Origin: a virus
Reading direction: 5' to 3' (one strand)
Virus record (IMG/VR): IMGVR_UViG_3300030098_003263
Coordinates: 1-26,200 of that record
Length of the DNA stretch: 26,200 bases
The position numbers were made by a program, and so were the translations under genes. Below are positions 7,767 to 13,615 of the stretch, one piece after another (the stretch's first letter is position 1; every line of letters begins with the position of its first letter). The notes under the pieces are model-generated. The model was not told where the DNA came from and ran no database searches. It worked only from the letters and a program-made list of their open reading frames with translations.

Positions 7767-8117
7767 CTATAGCAATAATTCCTTCGAAAACCTCTGATTA
7801 GCATTCACAACTCGTATTTCTAACGGATACATATGCTGTTTCTTCAAAATAGAGTCGCTTCCTTCCGTATTTACTACCTCATACACTATTCCTGAGTCTG
7901 CATCTATCACATCTGCCCTCAAACCTGACGGTTCGAACACCGCCTCAGTGTAAAACTCGTGTCCCCACTCCTTTAACTGCTTGCAAATCGCAAATTTCAT
8001 GTCAATATGGGCCTTAGTCTCGTTCCTACTCCACCTCATAGCATTCCTATTGCGATTACTGGTCCTCAAAAGCCTAGAAACTGCATTTCTTTGCTCCTGA
8101 ACGGCGTATCTATTCAT
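7767..8117 (-). CDS. CoiA-like/restriction-endonuclease-fold protein
   Basis: This 116-aa protein has the order typical of small nuclease-like proteins related to CoiA. A helix ends in HIDMKFAICKQLKEWGHEF, followed by GLRADVID (Asp strand), GIVYEVVNTEG (Glu strand) and a Lys-containing helix (SILKKQHMYPL). The ADV...YEV spacing fits a PD-(D/E)XK core, though the final Lys is displaced. The start overlaps the upstream stop as ATGA (8114-8117). Activity and role in the virus are unknown. Confidence 0.55.
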   Translation of the reverse strand: MNRYAVQEQRNAVSRLLRTSNRNRNAMRWSRNETKAHIDMKFAICKQLKEWGHEFYTEAVFEPSGLRADVIDADSGIVYEVVNTEGSDSILKKQHMYPLEIRVVNANQRFSKELLL

Positions 8118-8332
8118 TTGCGGTCACCAATCTCGCCTACCCATTTACCACATACTCGGCCCATTGCAATCTGTTTGCAAGACTTGCATGTCACTTCATG
8201 CTCCTTATCTGACGCAATTACATTCATCAATCCTTCTAATCTGTCCGAATAACGCCCACATAATGTCCACTGAGTCTCACCTTTGTACTTGTGTACTATC
8301 TGGTCACGCTCTCGCATGTAATTTCTAGCCAC
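8114..8332 (-). CDS. Small Cys-containing hypothetical protein
   Basis: This is a protein of about 72 aa with TLCGRYSDRL, then EVTCKSCKQIAMGRVCGKW, giving CxxC plus two further Cys, probably a zinc site. The start is uncertain. GTG 8332 gives an 8-nt overlap with the upstream stop like other pairs in this operon. TTG 8341 and ATG 8317 are alternatives. Confidence 0.6.
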   Translation of the reverse strand: MARNYMRERDQIVHKYKGETQWTLCGRYSDRLEGLMNVIASDKEHEVTCKSCKQIAMGRVCGKWVGEIGDRK

Positions 8333-8510
8333 GATTACCAACCAAATTTCCCATTATTGGAGTGTAAACCATATCCATCTTGCACCTGTAACAATCCTTC
8401 ATAGGACGCCCTTCCTTCTTCTTGCTGTAAATAAAATGCTCCGCATCCAAAAGCCTGTGTTCCTCTTCCCATCTCTCTCCACATTGATAACACTCAAAAC
8501 GCCACTTCAT
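8325..8510 (-). CDS. Zinc-ribbon protein
   Basis: This 61-aa protein has two knuckles, CYQC (7-10) and CYRC (about 41-44), separated by a charged helix. This is a classical four-Cys zinc ribbon. The ATG at 8510 was chosen because it overlaps the upstream stop (ATGA). The same frame could extend to a GTG at 8522. It may bind nucleic acid or act as an adaptor protein. Confidence 0.68.
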   Translation of the reverse strand: MKWRFECYQCGERWEEEHRLLDAEHFIYSKKKEGRPMKDCYRCKMDMVYTPIMGNLVGNRG

Positions 8511-8842
8511 TGAGAAGCCCACTTTCTGAACTTGTCCTCAAGCTCATCTCGCATCTTCTTTACCTCTGCCGTACTCTGAAACATACCATCATCATTCTGT
8601 ATCCGCCTCCTCAAACGACTTACACTACTCTTATCTGGCGCAAACTTCAACAAAACATACAAGTCAGTCATAAACTGCTCCTCGTAAATACTACTCTTCT
8701 TATTGTGCGGTATCGCCCTATAATAATCCTTCAGTATCATGTAAAATAACTCAACATCACTATCCCTAGTATGCGGATGCTCCTTCAAGTATTTTATCAC
8801 TAACTTGTGCGTGCTTTCCATATCCTTAAACCATTCCTTCAT
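8507..8842 (-). CDS. Helical hypothetical protein next to small terminase
   Basis: This 111-aa protein is largely helical. Visible stretches include HTRDSDVELFYMILKDYY and SSVSRLRRRIQNDDGMFQST. The latter resembles conserved phage hypothetical proteins found near terminase genes. Start and stop overlap both neighbours by 4 nt. No catalytic motif is seen. A DNA-binding role is possible from the Arg-rich helix but unproven. Confidence 0.65.
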   Translation of the reverse strand: MKEWFKDMESTHKLVIKYLKEHPHTRDSDVELFYMILKDYYRAIPHNKKSSIYEEQFMTDLYVLLKFAPDKSSVSRLRRRIQNDDGMFQSTAEVKKMRDELEDKFRKWASQ

Positions 8843-9348
8843 ATGTAACTCGATGCGTTCCTTAACTTCTCTATGTAACGTAAAAGGAACTGCTGCTTTA
8901 CGTTCTCATCCATCTTGACCTCTTCCAAAGCCTGACTTATACACTCATTAATCGTCTCTACTAACTCTTGCTTCTCATTCTCACGAAGACTCATCTTCTC
9001 AGCCATCTCTGTCAACTTAGCAAACTCGTGACCACGAATGTCCGCACCCTGCTTCTCTCGCATCCTCTCTAAGAAAGCACCACGTACCTCCTCAACCTGC
9101 TCCAATCGACTAACTCGGTTCTTTACCGCCTGCTCCTTGACTACTTCCTGAACCTCATGCTTGACATCCTGCATCAAATCCTGCCAACCCATTGCATCAC
9201 TCCAATTCCTTATAGTATCTTTATTCAATGGAGGAACAAACTTGTGACGCTCCTGCATTATAGTAGCTACATCTGTAAAACTGTTGCCCTCCAAATATAA
9301 CTTCAAACCCTCTTCCTTGTGCTTTAACTTATACTTCGCCATCTGCAA
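8839..9348 (-). CDS. terS: Terminase small subunit-like protein
   Basis: This 169-aa protein has an N-terminal helix-turn-helix (GLKLYLEGNSFTDVATIM, then NKDTIRNWSDAMGWQDL). A long central coiled coil and a C-terminal helical region follow. This is the usual plan of small terminases, which recognise the packaging site and feed DNA to TerL. The gene lies upstream of terL in the same transcript. TTG 9348 or ATG 9342 may be the start. GGGAG sits 4 nt before the TTG. Confidence 0.7.
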   Translation of the reverse strand: MQMAKYKLKHKEEGLKLYLEGNSFTDVATIMQERHKFVPPLNKDTIRNWSDAMGWQDLMQDVKHEVQEVVKEQAVKNRVSRLEQVEEVRGAFLERMREKQGADIRGHEFAKLTEMAEKMSLRENEKQELVETINECISQALEEVKMDENVKQQFLLRYIEKLRNASSYI

Positions 9349-9499
9349 TCAACTCCCTTAACCTCATAGCATCTAAACAACGCTTGCAATTTATAAGCTT
9401 AGGATTTAAACCCTTCATCTTCTCAAACTCCTGATGAGTAGCCTCATGACCACACAAAGTCATATGGGCTACCTCACTAGCCATATGCTTCTTTCTCAT
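9329..9499 (-). CDS. Small Cys/His protein
   Basis: This 56-aa gene begins MRKKHMASEVAHMTLCGHE and contains CGHEATH, then INCKRCLDAM. Together these give a C-H-CxxC set suited to one zinc ion. The start overlaps the membrane microprotein stop (ATGA at 9496-9499), and the stop lies inside terS. Confidence 0.6.
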   Translation of the reverse strand: MRKKHMASEVAHMTLCGHEATHQEFEKMKGLNPKLINCKRCLDAMRLRELIADGEV

Positions 9500-9597
9500 A
9501 AACTCTTCCTCAACTGGTCACGATAAGCATGTACGCCTAACCAAAAGCCCGCAATGAAAAACACCACTATCAAAAAGAACGCCAATAAATTACTCAT
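9496..9597 (-). CDS. 33-aa single-pass membrane microprotein
   Basis: The product has a hydrophobic span of about 20 residues (from LLAFFLIVVF to FWLGV) after MSN, then a short polar tail HAYRDQLRKSL. The charge pattern predicts an inside-facing C-terminus. Overlap with both neighbours (8 nt and 4 nt) supports translation. A role at the host membrane, for example in exit or superinfection control, is only a guess. Confidence 0.55.
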   Translation of the reverse strand: MSNLLAFFLIVVFFIAGFWLGVHAYRDQLRKSL

Positions 9598-9691
9598 GAA
9601 TACAATCTTTACAAAAGCCCCCATTGTCCTCTATCTCCCTTGTAGATAATACCATCCCACACGCCTTGCAACGCCACATGCCATTAGTCAT
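9590..9691 (-). CDS. 33-aa zinc-ribbon microprotein
   Basis: Sequence includes WRCKACGMV and GGFCKDCIHE, two CxxC knuckles 15 residues apart, so essentially the whole protein is one zinc ribbon. The start overlaps the preceding stop by 8 nt (ATGACTAA). Confidence 0.58.
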   Translation of the reverse strand: MTNGMWRCKACGMVLSTREIEDNGGFCKDCIHE

Positions 9692-9872
9692 TCTTCTCCT
9701 CCATCATGTCCTCTATCATCTTCTTCATCAATATCGCCATCATACCTAACCCCGTTGTGTACGCCTTCAACTCCTTACCATCATAATCCATAGGATTGTC
9801 ATCCACAAACTTCTGCACATGACCAAGCAACTCATCCAACTGCACTATCCATAAATCTAAAGCCTCAGTCAT
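9684..9872 (-). CDS. Small helical protein, possible paralogue of its neighbour
   Basis: This 62-aa protein begins MTEALDLWIVQLDELLGH. The ATG at 9872 gives an 8-nt overlap with the upstream gene. The segment KELKAYTTGLGMMAILMKKM resembles AEMKAFLTGYHGAMDDLQKW in the gene just upstream, suggesting a tandem duplication. No known family is recognised. Confidence 0.6.
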   Translation of the reverse strand: MTEALDLWIVQLDELLGHVQKFVDDNPMDYDGKELKAYTTGLGMMAILMKKMIEDMMEEKND

Positions 9873-10104
9873 CAATACTCTCCATAATCCACTTCTGTAA
9901 ATCATCCATAGCACCATGATAACCCGTCAAAAACGCCTTCATCTCAGCGTCACCCATAGGCGCCCACACATGCAAATCATGCACATCATCCTTCAAGCCC
10001 GCCATCTTGCCTTTTGCAAAATTTCTAATCTCTACCAAGCGCACGTTCGCCTTCAAATGCTTCTCAGTCCAAACATGCCCCTTCTTCCAAACCTTATCAC
10101 TCAT
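9865..10104 (-). CDS. Small hypothetical protein
   Basis: This 79-aa protein begins MSDKVWKKGHVWTEKHLKANV, with a mixed N-terminal part and a C-terminal amphipathic helix pair (AEMKAFLTGYHGAMDDLQKW). The start overlaps the stop of the 29-aa gene as ATGA. Function is unknown. Confidence 0.65.
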   Translation of the reverse strand: MSDKVWKKGHVWTEKHLKANVRLVEIRNFAKGKMAGLKDDVHDLHVWAPMGDAEMKAFLTGYHGAMDDLQKWIMESIDD

Positions 10105-10190
10105 GCTAGGTCATATGCCCCTTCTCTATTTAAGTCTATCCACTCTATCATGTCCAACTTCAAACAAGCCAACCACATCCTATGGCTCAT
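10101..10190 (-). CDS. 29-aa microprotein
   Basis: The product begins MSHRMWLACLKLDMIEW and ends REGAYDLA. Both ends form ATGA overlaps with neighbours, which is the main reason to call it. Amphipathic helix; function unknown. Confidence 0.42.
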   Translation of the reverse strand: MSHRMWLACLKLDMIEWIDLNREGAYDLA

Positions 10191-10363
10191 AACTTCCTTC
10201 TTCTTGTATGTACTAGCAATGCTTCCCATATCTCCTCCTGCAAACTCATCTCATCAACTTCCGCCAAACGCTGCAACTCCGCAAATACTTCCTTTCTCAT
10301 AGGGTCTCGCCCACAATTAAGCACAAACTGCTTAGGCCATCCCTTCTTCTTCGAGTAAACCAT
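10187..10363 (-). CDS. RHH-like small protein, first gene of the leftward operon
   Basis: This 58-aa product begins MVYSKKKGWPKQFVLN. A short strand (KQFVLN) is followed by helix EVFAELQRLAEV, a turn (DEMS) and helix LQEEIWEALLVHTRRR, a pattern compatible with a ribbon-helix-helix regulator. The TATA element 23-30 bp upstream suggests a leaderless ATG, although GGTGGT also sits 6 nt before it. As first gene it may regulate the divergent promoters. Confidence 0.6.
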   Translation of the reverse strand: MVYSKKKGWPKQFVLNCGRDPMRKEVFAELQRLAEVDEMSLQEEIWEALLVHTRRRKL

Positions 10364-10381
10364 ACGCTACCACCTAGGGAA

Positions 10382-10393
10382 GGACATATAACC
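10382..10393 (-). promoter_or_regulatory. Leftward operon promoter, TATA inside CATATG-like motif
   Basis: Minus-strand GGTTATATGTCC contains a TATA box centred about 26 bp before ATG 10363. It also fits the GG..CATAT..CC pattern seen at other promoters in the window. Confidence 0.5.
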
Positions 10394-10792
10394 TTACTGC
10401 TCCAAACTCCAAAAAAAAAATAATATGACCCACTTCATAGAGAATCTCCGAAGATTTGTAGAAATACCCACCTGAAGGGGAAGGGGCGTGGGGTCTACAT
10501 GCTGGCACCCTCTCAAGAAGCGTGTGCTAAATGTTGCATTACCCGAGAGTTATCGAGGAGAATCGACGTGATTTGTGTATATTTCTACAAGATATTGCAC
10601 ACTAATTTTGAGAGATTTGGAAAGATTTGGAGAACTGTGTGCTAAATGTTGAATTTGTGCTTAAATTGATTAAAAATGACTATAGTAGAATGATTTATTT
10701 TTGATGTTAATTTTGTAAGTGTTCTGTGAAGTGCGTTCTGAAGTGCATTCGGGATTAGATAATATGGCCTTAAGCACGAATCTTGTATTTTC
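10394..10792. other. Divergent control region with repeats and GC-rich structured patch
   Basis: I see no convincing gene here. An 11-bp inverted repeat (TTGTAGAAATA at 10456-10466, complement at 10580-10590) encloses a GC-rich patch with three G4 tracts (10477-10493). A 15-bp direct repeat, GTGTGCTAAATGTTG, occurs at 10522-10536 and 10637-10651. Shorter repeats are AGATTTGGA (twice near 10610-10631) and TGAAGTGC-TTC (twice near 10727-10750). TTAAGCACGAAT (10770-10781) recurs inverted at 12248-12259. The region could be a packaging site, an operator array or a small RNA. Confidence 0.5.
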
Positions 10793-10829
10793 CTTTATAT
10801 ATGGTTGCGGTCCTGAATAATTGATAAAT
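10793..10829 (+). promoter_or_regulatory. Promoter and leader of the amidoligase gene
   Basis: TTTATATAT (10793-10801) lies about 29-37 bp before ATG 10830. The leader ends TTGATAAAT directly before the ATG, a variant of the GTGATAAAC leader at three other genes. The leader's GAT matches part of the anti-Shine-Dalgarno complement. Confidence 0.6.
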
Positions 10830-11795
10830 ATGACTTATCAAGCAGGAATAGAACTAGAAGCCAAGCTCAAAAGCGGAGTGTCTCTCGACGAGGTAATCCG
10901 TGCAATTAGACAAGCAGGAATTGAAATCCGAGACGACAGATATACTCACAATGGAGATATTCCCGTCACAGGATGGAAAGTAGTTTACGACGGAACTCCA
11001 TCTCAAGACGGTAGAGATATTTGGGAATTTGTGACTAAACCAATTCACGGAGCCAAAACCATTGAAGAAATGATATTGGAAATGTGTCCAGTTCTACAGC
11101 AATTTTGTGACGTAGATAGAGACTGTGGATATCATATCCATTTCAGTATCTTAGACAAATATCATTTCAAAAGAAGAGTAGATACAACCACAAGAATGGG
11201 AAGACTAAAAGCTCTAAGAAATAAACCATCTAAATTATTCGTAGCTGAATTGATTAGAAATTATAATTATTTTCAAACTGTAATGGACAGTTTTGTAAGT
11301 CCATCAAGGAGAGGAAATGAGAGAGTTTGTGGAGGAAATGAAGCTCCTGATTATGCAGTAATGTCCACTAAGCAAGATGTGAAAGATTGGGCTACTACAA
11401 GCAATGCAGGAGCTGAAACCTTACAAGGTGAGTGGGATAGTGCAAGATACCACAAAGTTAACTTACTAGCATTGAGGAGATTTGGAACTGTAGAATACCG
11501 CCAACATCAAGGAACTTTGAACGCTACTAAAATCCTAAATTGGATGAAATTAATGGAGAGATTTACAACAAGAGCATGGGACAGAAATTACAAGGATTTA
11601 GACTGTAGGGATTTCGATGTAAATGTTGATGGATTATTTGACTTCTTAGGTTTGGGAAGATGTGACAGAAGCTTAAGAGAATACTACAGAAAGAGAGCTT
11701 CAGGATTTGGCTACCACAGGCTAGCCAATCCCGAGCTAGTAGCAAGAAGAAGAGTAGAATACGCTAGAGCATTCGCAAGATTGGGCCGAGCTTAG
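10830..11795 (+). CDS. Amidoligase (COOH-NH2 ligase, Amidoligase_2 type)
   Basis: This 321-aa enzyme belongs to the glutamine-synthetase-like COOH-NH2 ligases, which use ATP to join a carboxylate to an amine or ammonia. Family landmarks in order are GIELE (6-10), WKVVYDGT (49-56), WEFVTKP (65-71), CGYHIHFS (99-106), SPSRRGN (157-163), YHKVNLLAL (207-215) and GTVEYRQHQGT (219-229). All expected metal- and ATP-site strands appear present. The true start is ATG 10830; the upstream TTG belongs to the leader. It is the first gene of the rightward module, which also carries a class II glutaminase, a pairing known for this family. The substrate (virion protein, host surface peptide or metabolite) is unknown. 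Confidence 0.88.
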   Translation: MTYQAGIELEAKLKSGVSLDEVIRAIRQAGIEIRDDRYTHNGDIPVTGWKVVYDGTPSQDGRDIWEFVTKPIHGAKTIEEMILEMCPVLQQFCDVDRDCGYHIHFSILDKYHFKRRVDTTTRMGRLKALRNKPSKLFVAELIRNYNYFQTVMDSFVSPSRRGNERVCGGNEAPDYAVMSTKQDVKDWATTSNAGAETLQGEWDSARYHKVNLLALRRFGTVEYRQHQGTLNATKILNWMKLMERFTTRAWDRNYKDLDCRDFDVNVDGLFDFLGLGRCDRSLREYYRKRASGFGYHRLANPELVARRRVEYARAFARLGRA

Positions 11796-11893
11796 AACTA
11801 GGAGAATAATCCTAGTTCTAGATTTCCAATCTAGATGCAAATAGAGCGAGATTTAGGGCCTTTGTAGGTTTTCTAGGGTTATCATACCCTAGA
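11793..11893 (+). terminator. Cluster of CTAG-centred hairpins after the amidoligase gene
   Basis: Three stem-loops follow within 100 bp of the stop: an 11-bp stem with 6-nt loop (11793-11820), an 8-bp stem with 3-nt loop (11817-11835), and an 8-bp stem with 6-nt loop (11872-11893). Each arm contains CTAG. They may end or process the transcript. Classical archaeal terminators are T-runs, so a structured RNA or protein-binding function is also possible. Confidence 0.5.
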
Positions 11894-12247
11894 GAATCTC
11901 AAGGGAATTGCCTAAATTTGATAAATTTGATTAGAAAATCCTATAGGCCGATTTTGTTTAACCCATAGGAATCGTGATTTTAACTGTTTTTTACATTAAT
12001 TATACTAGAAAATGCACACAAATAGGCTGTGTGCGTTATTTTGCGTGTGCAATATTTTGTGTGTGTATTATCTTGATTATGGAAAGATTATGCACACATT
12101 ATTTTTTTTCTGTGTGTGTTATTATGATTTGTATTATTATTAATTATATTGTTATTGATATTGCTATTAATTATGTAAGTATTTTGGGATGTCCAAAAAC
12201 CTTTAACGGGTTTCTAAAAACCGCTACAGAAAGCACTTAAATCCTTA
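11894..12247. repeat. AT-rich intergenic region with clustered GTGTGCGTTAT variants
   Basis: There is no convincing gene, and the 88-aa frame here is low-complexity. Within 12012-12123 there are six motif versions: TGCACACA (12013-12020), GTGTGCGTTAT (12029-12039), GTGTGCAATAT (12045-12055), GTGTGTATTAT (12061-12071), inverted ATTATGCACAC (12087-12097) and GTGTGTTAT (12114-12122). A TTTGTTTAACCCATAG copy lies at 11953. The array resembles a regulator-binding or replication-associated site. Confidence 0.6.
11953..11970 (+). repeat. TTTGTTTAACCCATAG dispersed repeat (first of five)
   Basis: Near-identical copies lie at 13483-13500, 14644-14660, 16848-16861 (GTTTAACCCATAGA core only) and 17939-17955, all on the plus strand. 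All are in the rightward module. Four are intergenic; one encodes the end of a 41-aa ORF. Confidence 0.75.
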
Positions 12248-12313
12248 ATTCGTGCTTAAATGGTCATATGAGCCTATTATATACCCCCTTGTTGCTCTAA
12301 GGTTGTGATAAAC
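12248..12313 (+). promoter_or_regulatory. Promoter with two shared elements and GTGATAAAC leader
   Basis: In order: ATTCGTGCTTAA (12248-12259, inverse of 10770-10781), near-palindrome GGTCATATGAGCC (12262-12274), TATA box ATTATATAC (about 12275-12283), and leader GTGATAAAC (12305-12313) joined to the ATG. GTGAT complements the archaeal 16S rRNA 3' end. Confidence 0.6.
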
Positions 12314-12670
12314 ATGGAAACAGATACCAGAACACAAACAAACGCCAGCAATATCGACATGCTTGATAACAAGCCTGTAAAGATAGAAAGAAGTGAAGAT
12401 ATTTACTTCCACAGAAACGGAATAGGTGGCCAACCATTTTGGACCGTTAAATTTACCTATGGTCAATTAAATATGGTAGCAACTATTGGAGTAGAGGAAG
12501 ATAGTGTAATATTATCCTCATGTAGAGTCCTTTGCTTAGAATCTATAGTAGATTCATTATGGAGAGGAGATAAGTTTGCTCCTATCTTAGTAAGGCAAAT
12601 GAGTGCAATATTTGACACAGAGGGATTTAATCCTTTACAAAGAACTGTAAGAAACGTAAGGAGTGATTAA
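12314..12670 (+). CDS. Hypothetical protein
   Basis: This 118-aa protein begins METDTRTQTNASNIDMLDN. A polar N-terminus is followed by an apparently alpha/beta part (PFWTVKFTYGQLNMVATIGV). A helical end contains RVLCLESIVDSLWRGDKF. The in-frame GTG at 12305 is part of the conserved leader, not the start. The gene sits between amidoligase and glutaminase genes, so a linked role is possible but not shown. No family is recognised. Confidence 0.72.
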   Translation: METDTRTQTNASNIDMLDNKPVKIERSEDIYFHRNGIGGQPFWTVKFTYGQLNMVATIGVEEDSVILSSCRVLCLESIVDSLWRGDKFAPILVRQMSAIFDTEGFNPLQRTVRNVRSD

Positions 12671-12671
12671 A

Positions 12672-12902
12672 ATGGAAGATTTCCCTATAGTTAAAGATAG
12701 TAATCTAAGAAAATTAACCTGTGAAGAATGTGGTAAAGATTTAGATATAAGAAGCCATTTTATTCATGTTAAGAAGAAATCAGGTTGGTCTTATATTGGA
12801 GGAATGGAAATTCATGTAAGATGTCATAATGATGATTGTGATAAGTCAGACCATGAAAAGAATAAAGATTATTTCACTCCTATTTTTGTGGGGGCGATTT
12901 AA
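12672..12902 (+). CDS. Small zinc-binding protein
   Basis: This 76-aa protein contains LTCEECGKDLDIRSHFIH (CxxC) and later VRCHNDDCDKSDH (Cx4C plus His), a likely zinc-ribbon variant. AGGAGTGAT across the preceding stop is the ribosome site, which favours ATG 12672 over the upstream GTG. It lies one base after the previous gene. Confidence 0.7.
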   Translation: MEDFPIVKDSNLRKLTCEECGKDLDIRSHFIHVKKKSGWSYIGGMEIHVRCHNDDCDKSDHEKNKDYFTPIFVGAI

Positions 12903-13094
12903 ATGCTTACAATTAGACCAACTGCTAATGCAGAAGAAAGAAAGGAAGTATTAGAGGAATTAGGGCGTGCTATAAGCTATAAATGTAATTGGGTAGGGGA
13001 AGACATTCTAACAGTGTTTAAAAGCGCTTTAGAAGACGCTAATTTCCATTCCTTTAATGACTTAGTAAGTGAACTTTGGGAGAAACAACAATGA
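12903..13094 (+). CDS. Small hypothetical helical protein
   Basis: This 63-aa protein begins MLTIRPTANAEERKEVLEEL and remains helical through FNDLVSELWEKQQ. It starts immediately after the previous stop and overlaps the next gene by ATGA. Function is unknown. Confidence 0.65.
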   Translation: MLTIRPTANAEERKEVLEELGRAISYKCNWVGEDILTVFKSALEDANFHSFNDLVSELWEKQQ

Positions 13095-13300
13095 GGGGCG
13101 AAATGATTTCGAGAGTTTTGCCTCAGGATGTGAGAAAATTGCATAACGACAAAAAAGAAACAAAAGAAAGATATGGCATGTGGGAAATAACAAAACATGC
13201 AGACGGAAAAAGCGAGACATGGAAGATATCGAAAGATTATCTTAAGACTTTGAGCGATTCAGAAATCCTCAAATTATCAAAAGTAATGGGTGTGCGTTAA
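13091..13300 (+). CDS. Small basic hypothetical protein
   Basis: This 69-aa protein begins MRGEMISRVLPQDVRKLHND, with a central strand-like part (YGMWEITKHADGKSETWKIS) and a final helix (LSDSEILKLSKVMGVR). The ATGA overlap fixes the start. A GTGTGCGTTAA motif copy forms the last codons and stop (13290-13300). Nucleic-acid binding is possible from the charge. Confidence 0.65.
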   Translation: MRGEMISRVLPQDVRKLHNDKKETKERYGMWEITKHADGKSETWKISKDYLKTLSDSEILKLSKVMGVR

Positions 13301-13615
13301 ATTGCACACTAGTAGTTGGGCGACTACTGAAAAAATCGCCCGTTATATTTCAACGGTAAGCATTACGCACACAACCAACAGTTGGCAAGTTTTGGATTTC
13401 GGTTGTTCCTATTTATGTGTGCGTAATGTTGAGATATATGCTGGTCATCATATAAAACTGACCAATTTACATTTCTTATATATTTGTTTAACCCATAGGA
13501 ATCAGAGAAATGGGCGACAACAACCTTATATAGGGTGGGACATATGTCCTATTAGCTCGGGTGGGCCTAGTGTGGTCATTATACCAGCCCATCCGAACAT
13601 AAAAAAGTGATAAAC
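13301..13615 (+). promoter_or_regulatory. Control region of the glutaminase gene, rich in inverted repeats
   Basis: There is no convincing gene here. A perfect 13-bp inverted repeat (CATTACGCACACA at 13361-13373, complement at 13416-13428) encloses 42 bp with an inner ACAACC/GGTTGT pair. GGTCA/TGACC arms lie near 13443-13463. A TTTAACCCATAG repeat is at 13483. The perfect palindrome GGACATATGTCC is at 13538-13549, TTATACC (about 13579-13585) may be the TATA box, and leader GTGATAAAC is at 13607-13615. Confidence 0.6.

Noticed and set aside
10477-10493. G-quadruplex
   Set aside because: Only three clear G4 tracts are present and the next run is GG, so a complete intramolecular quadruplex is not supported.
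10400-10600. tRNA or other standard RNA gene
   Set aside because: No cloverleaf, T-loop or anticodon pattern could be found by reading either strand.
12013-12123. CRISPR array or tandem repeat
   Set aside because: Motif copies vary in spacing, orientation and sequence. There are no uniform spacers and no cas genes.
11974-12240. 88-aa plus-strand ORF in the intergenic region
   Set aside because: Low-complexity Ile/Cys/Tyr-rich translation of the AT-rich motif array, without ribosome site or recognisable domain.
13290-13610. 106-aa ORF before the glutaminase gene
   Set aside because: It spans several inverted repeats, a TATA box and the leader of the next gene. Composition is not protein-like.
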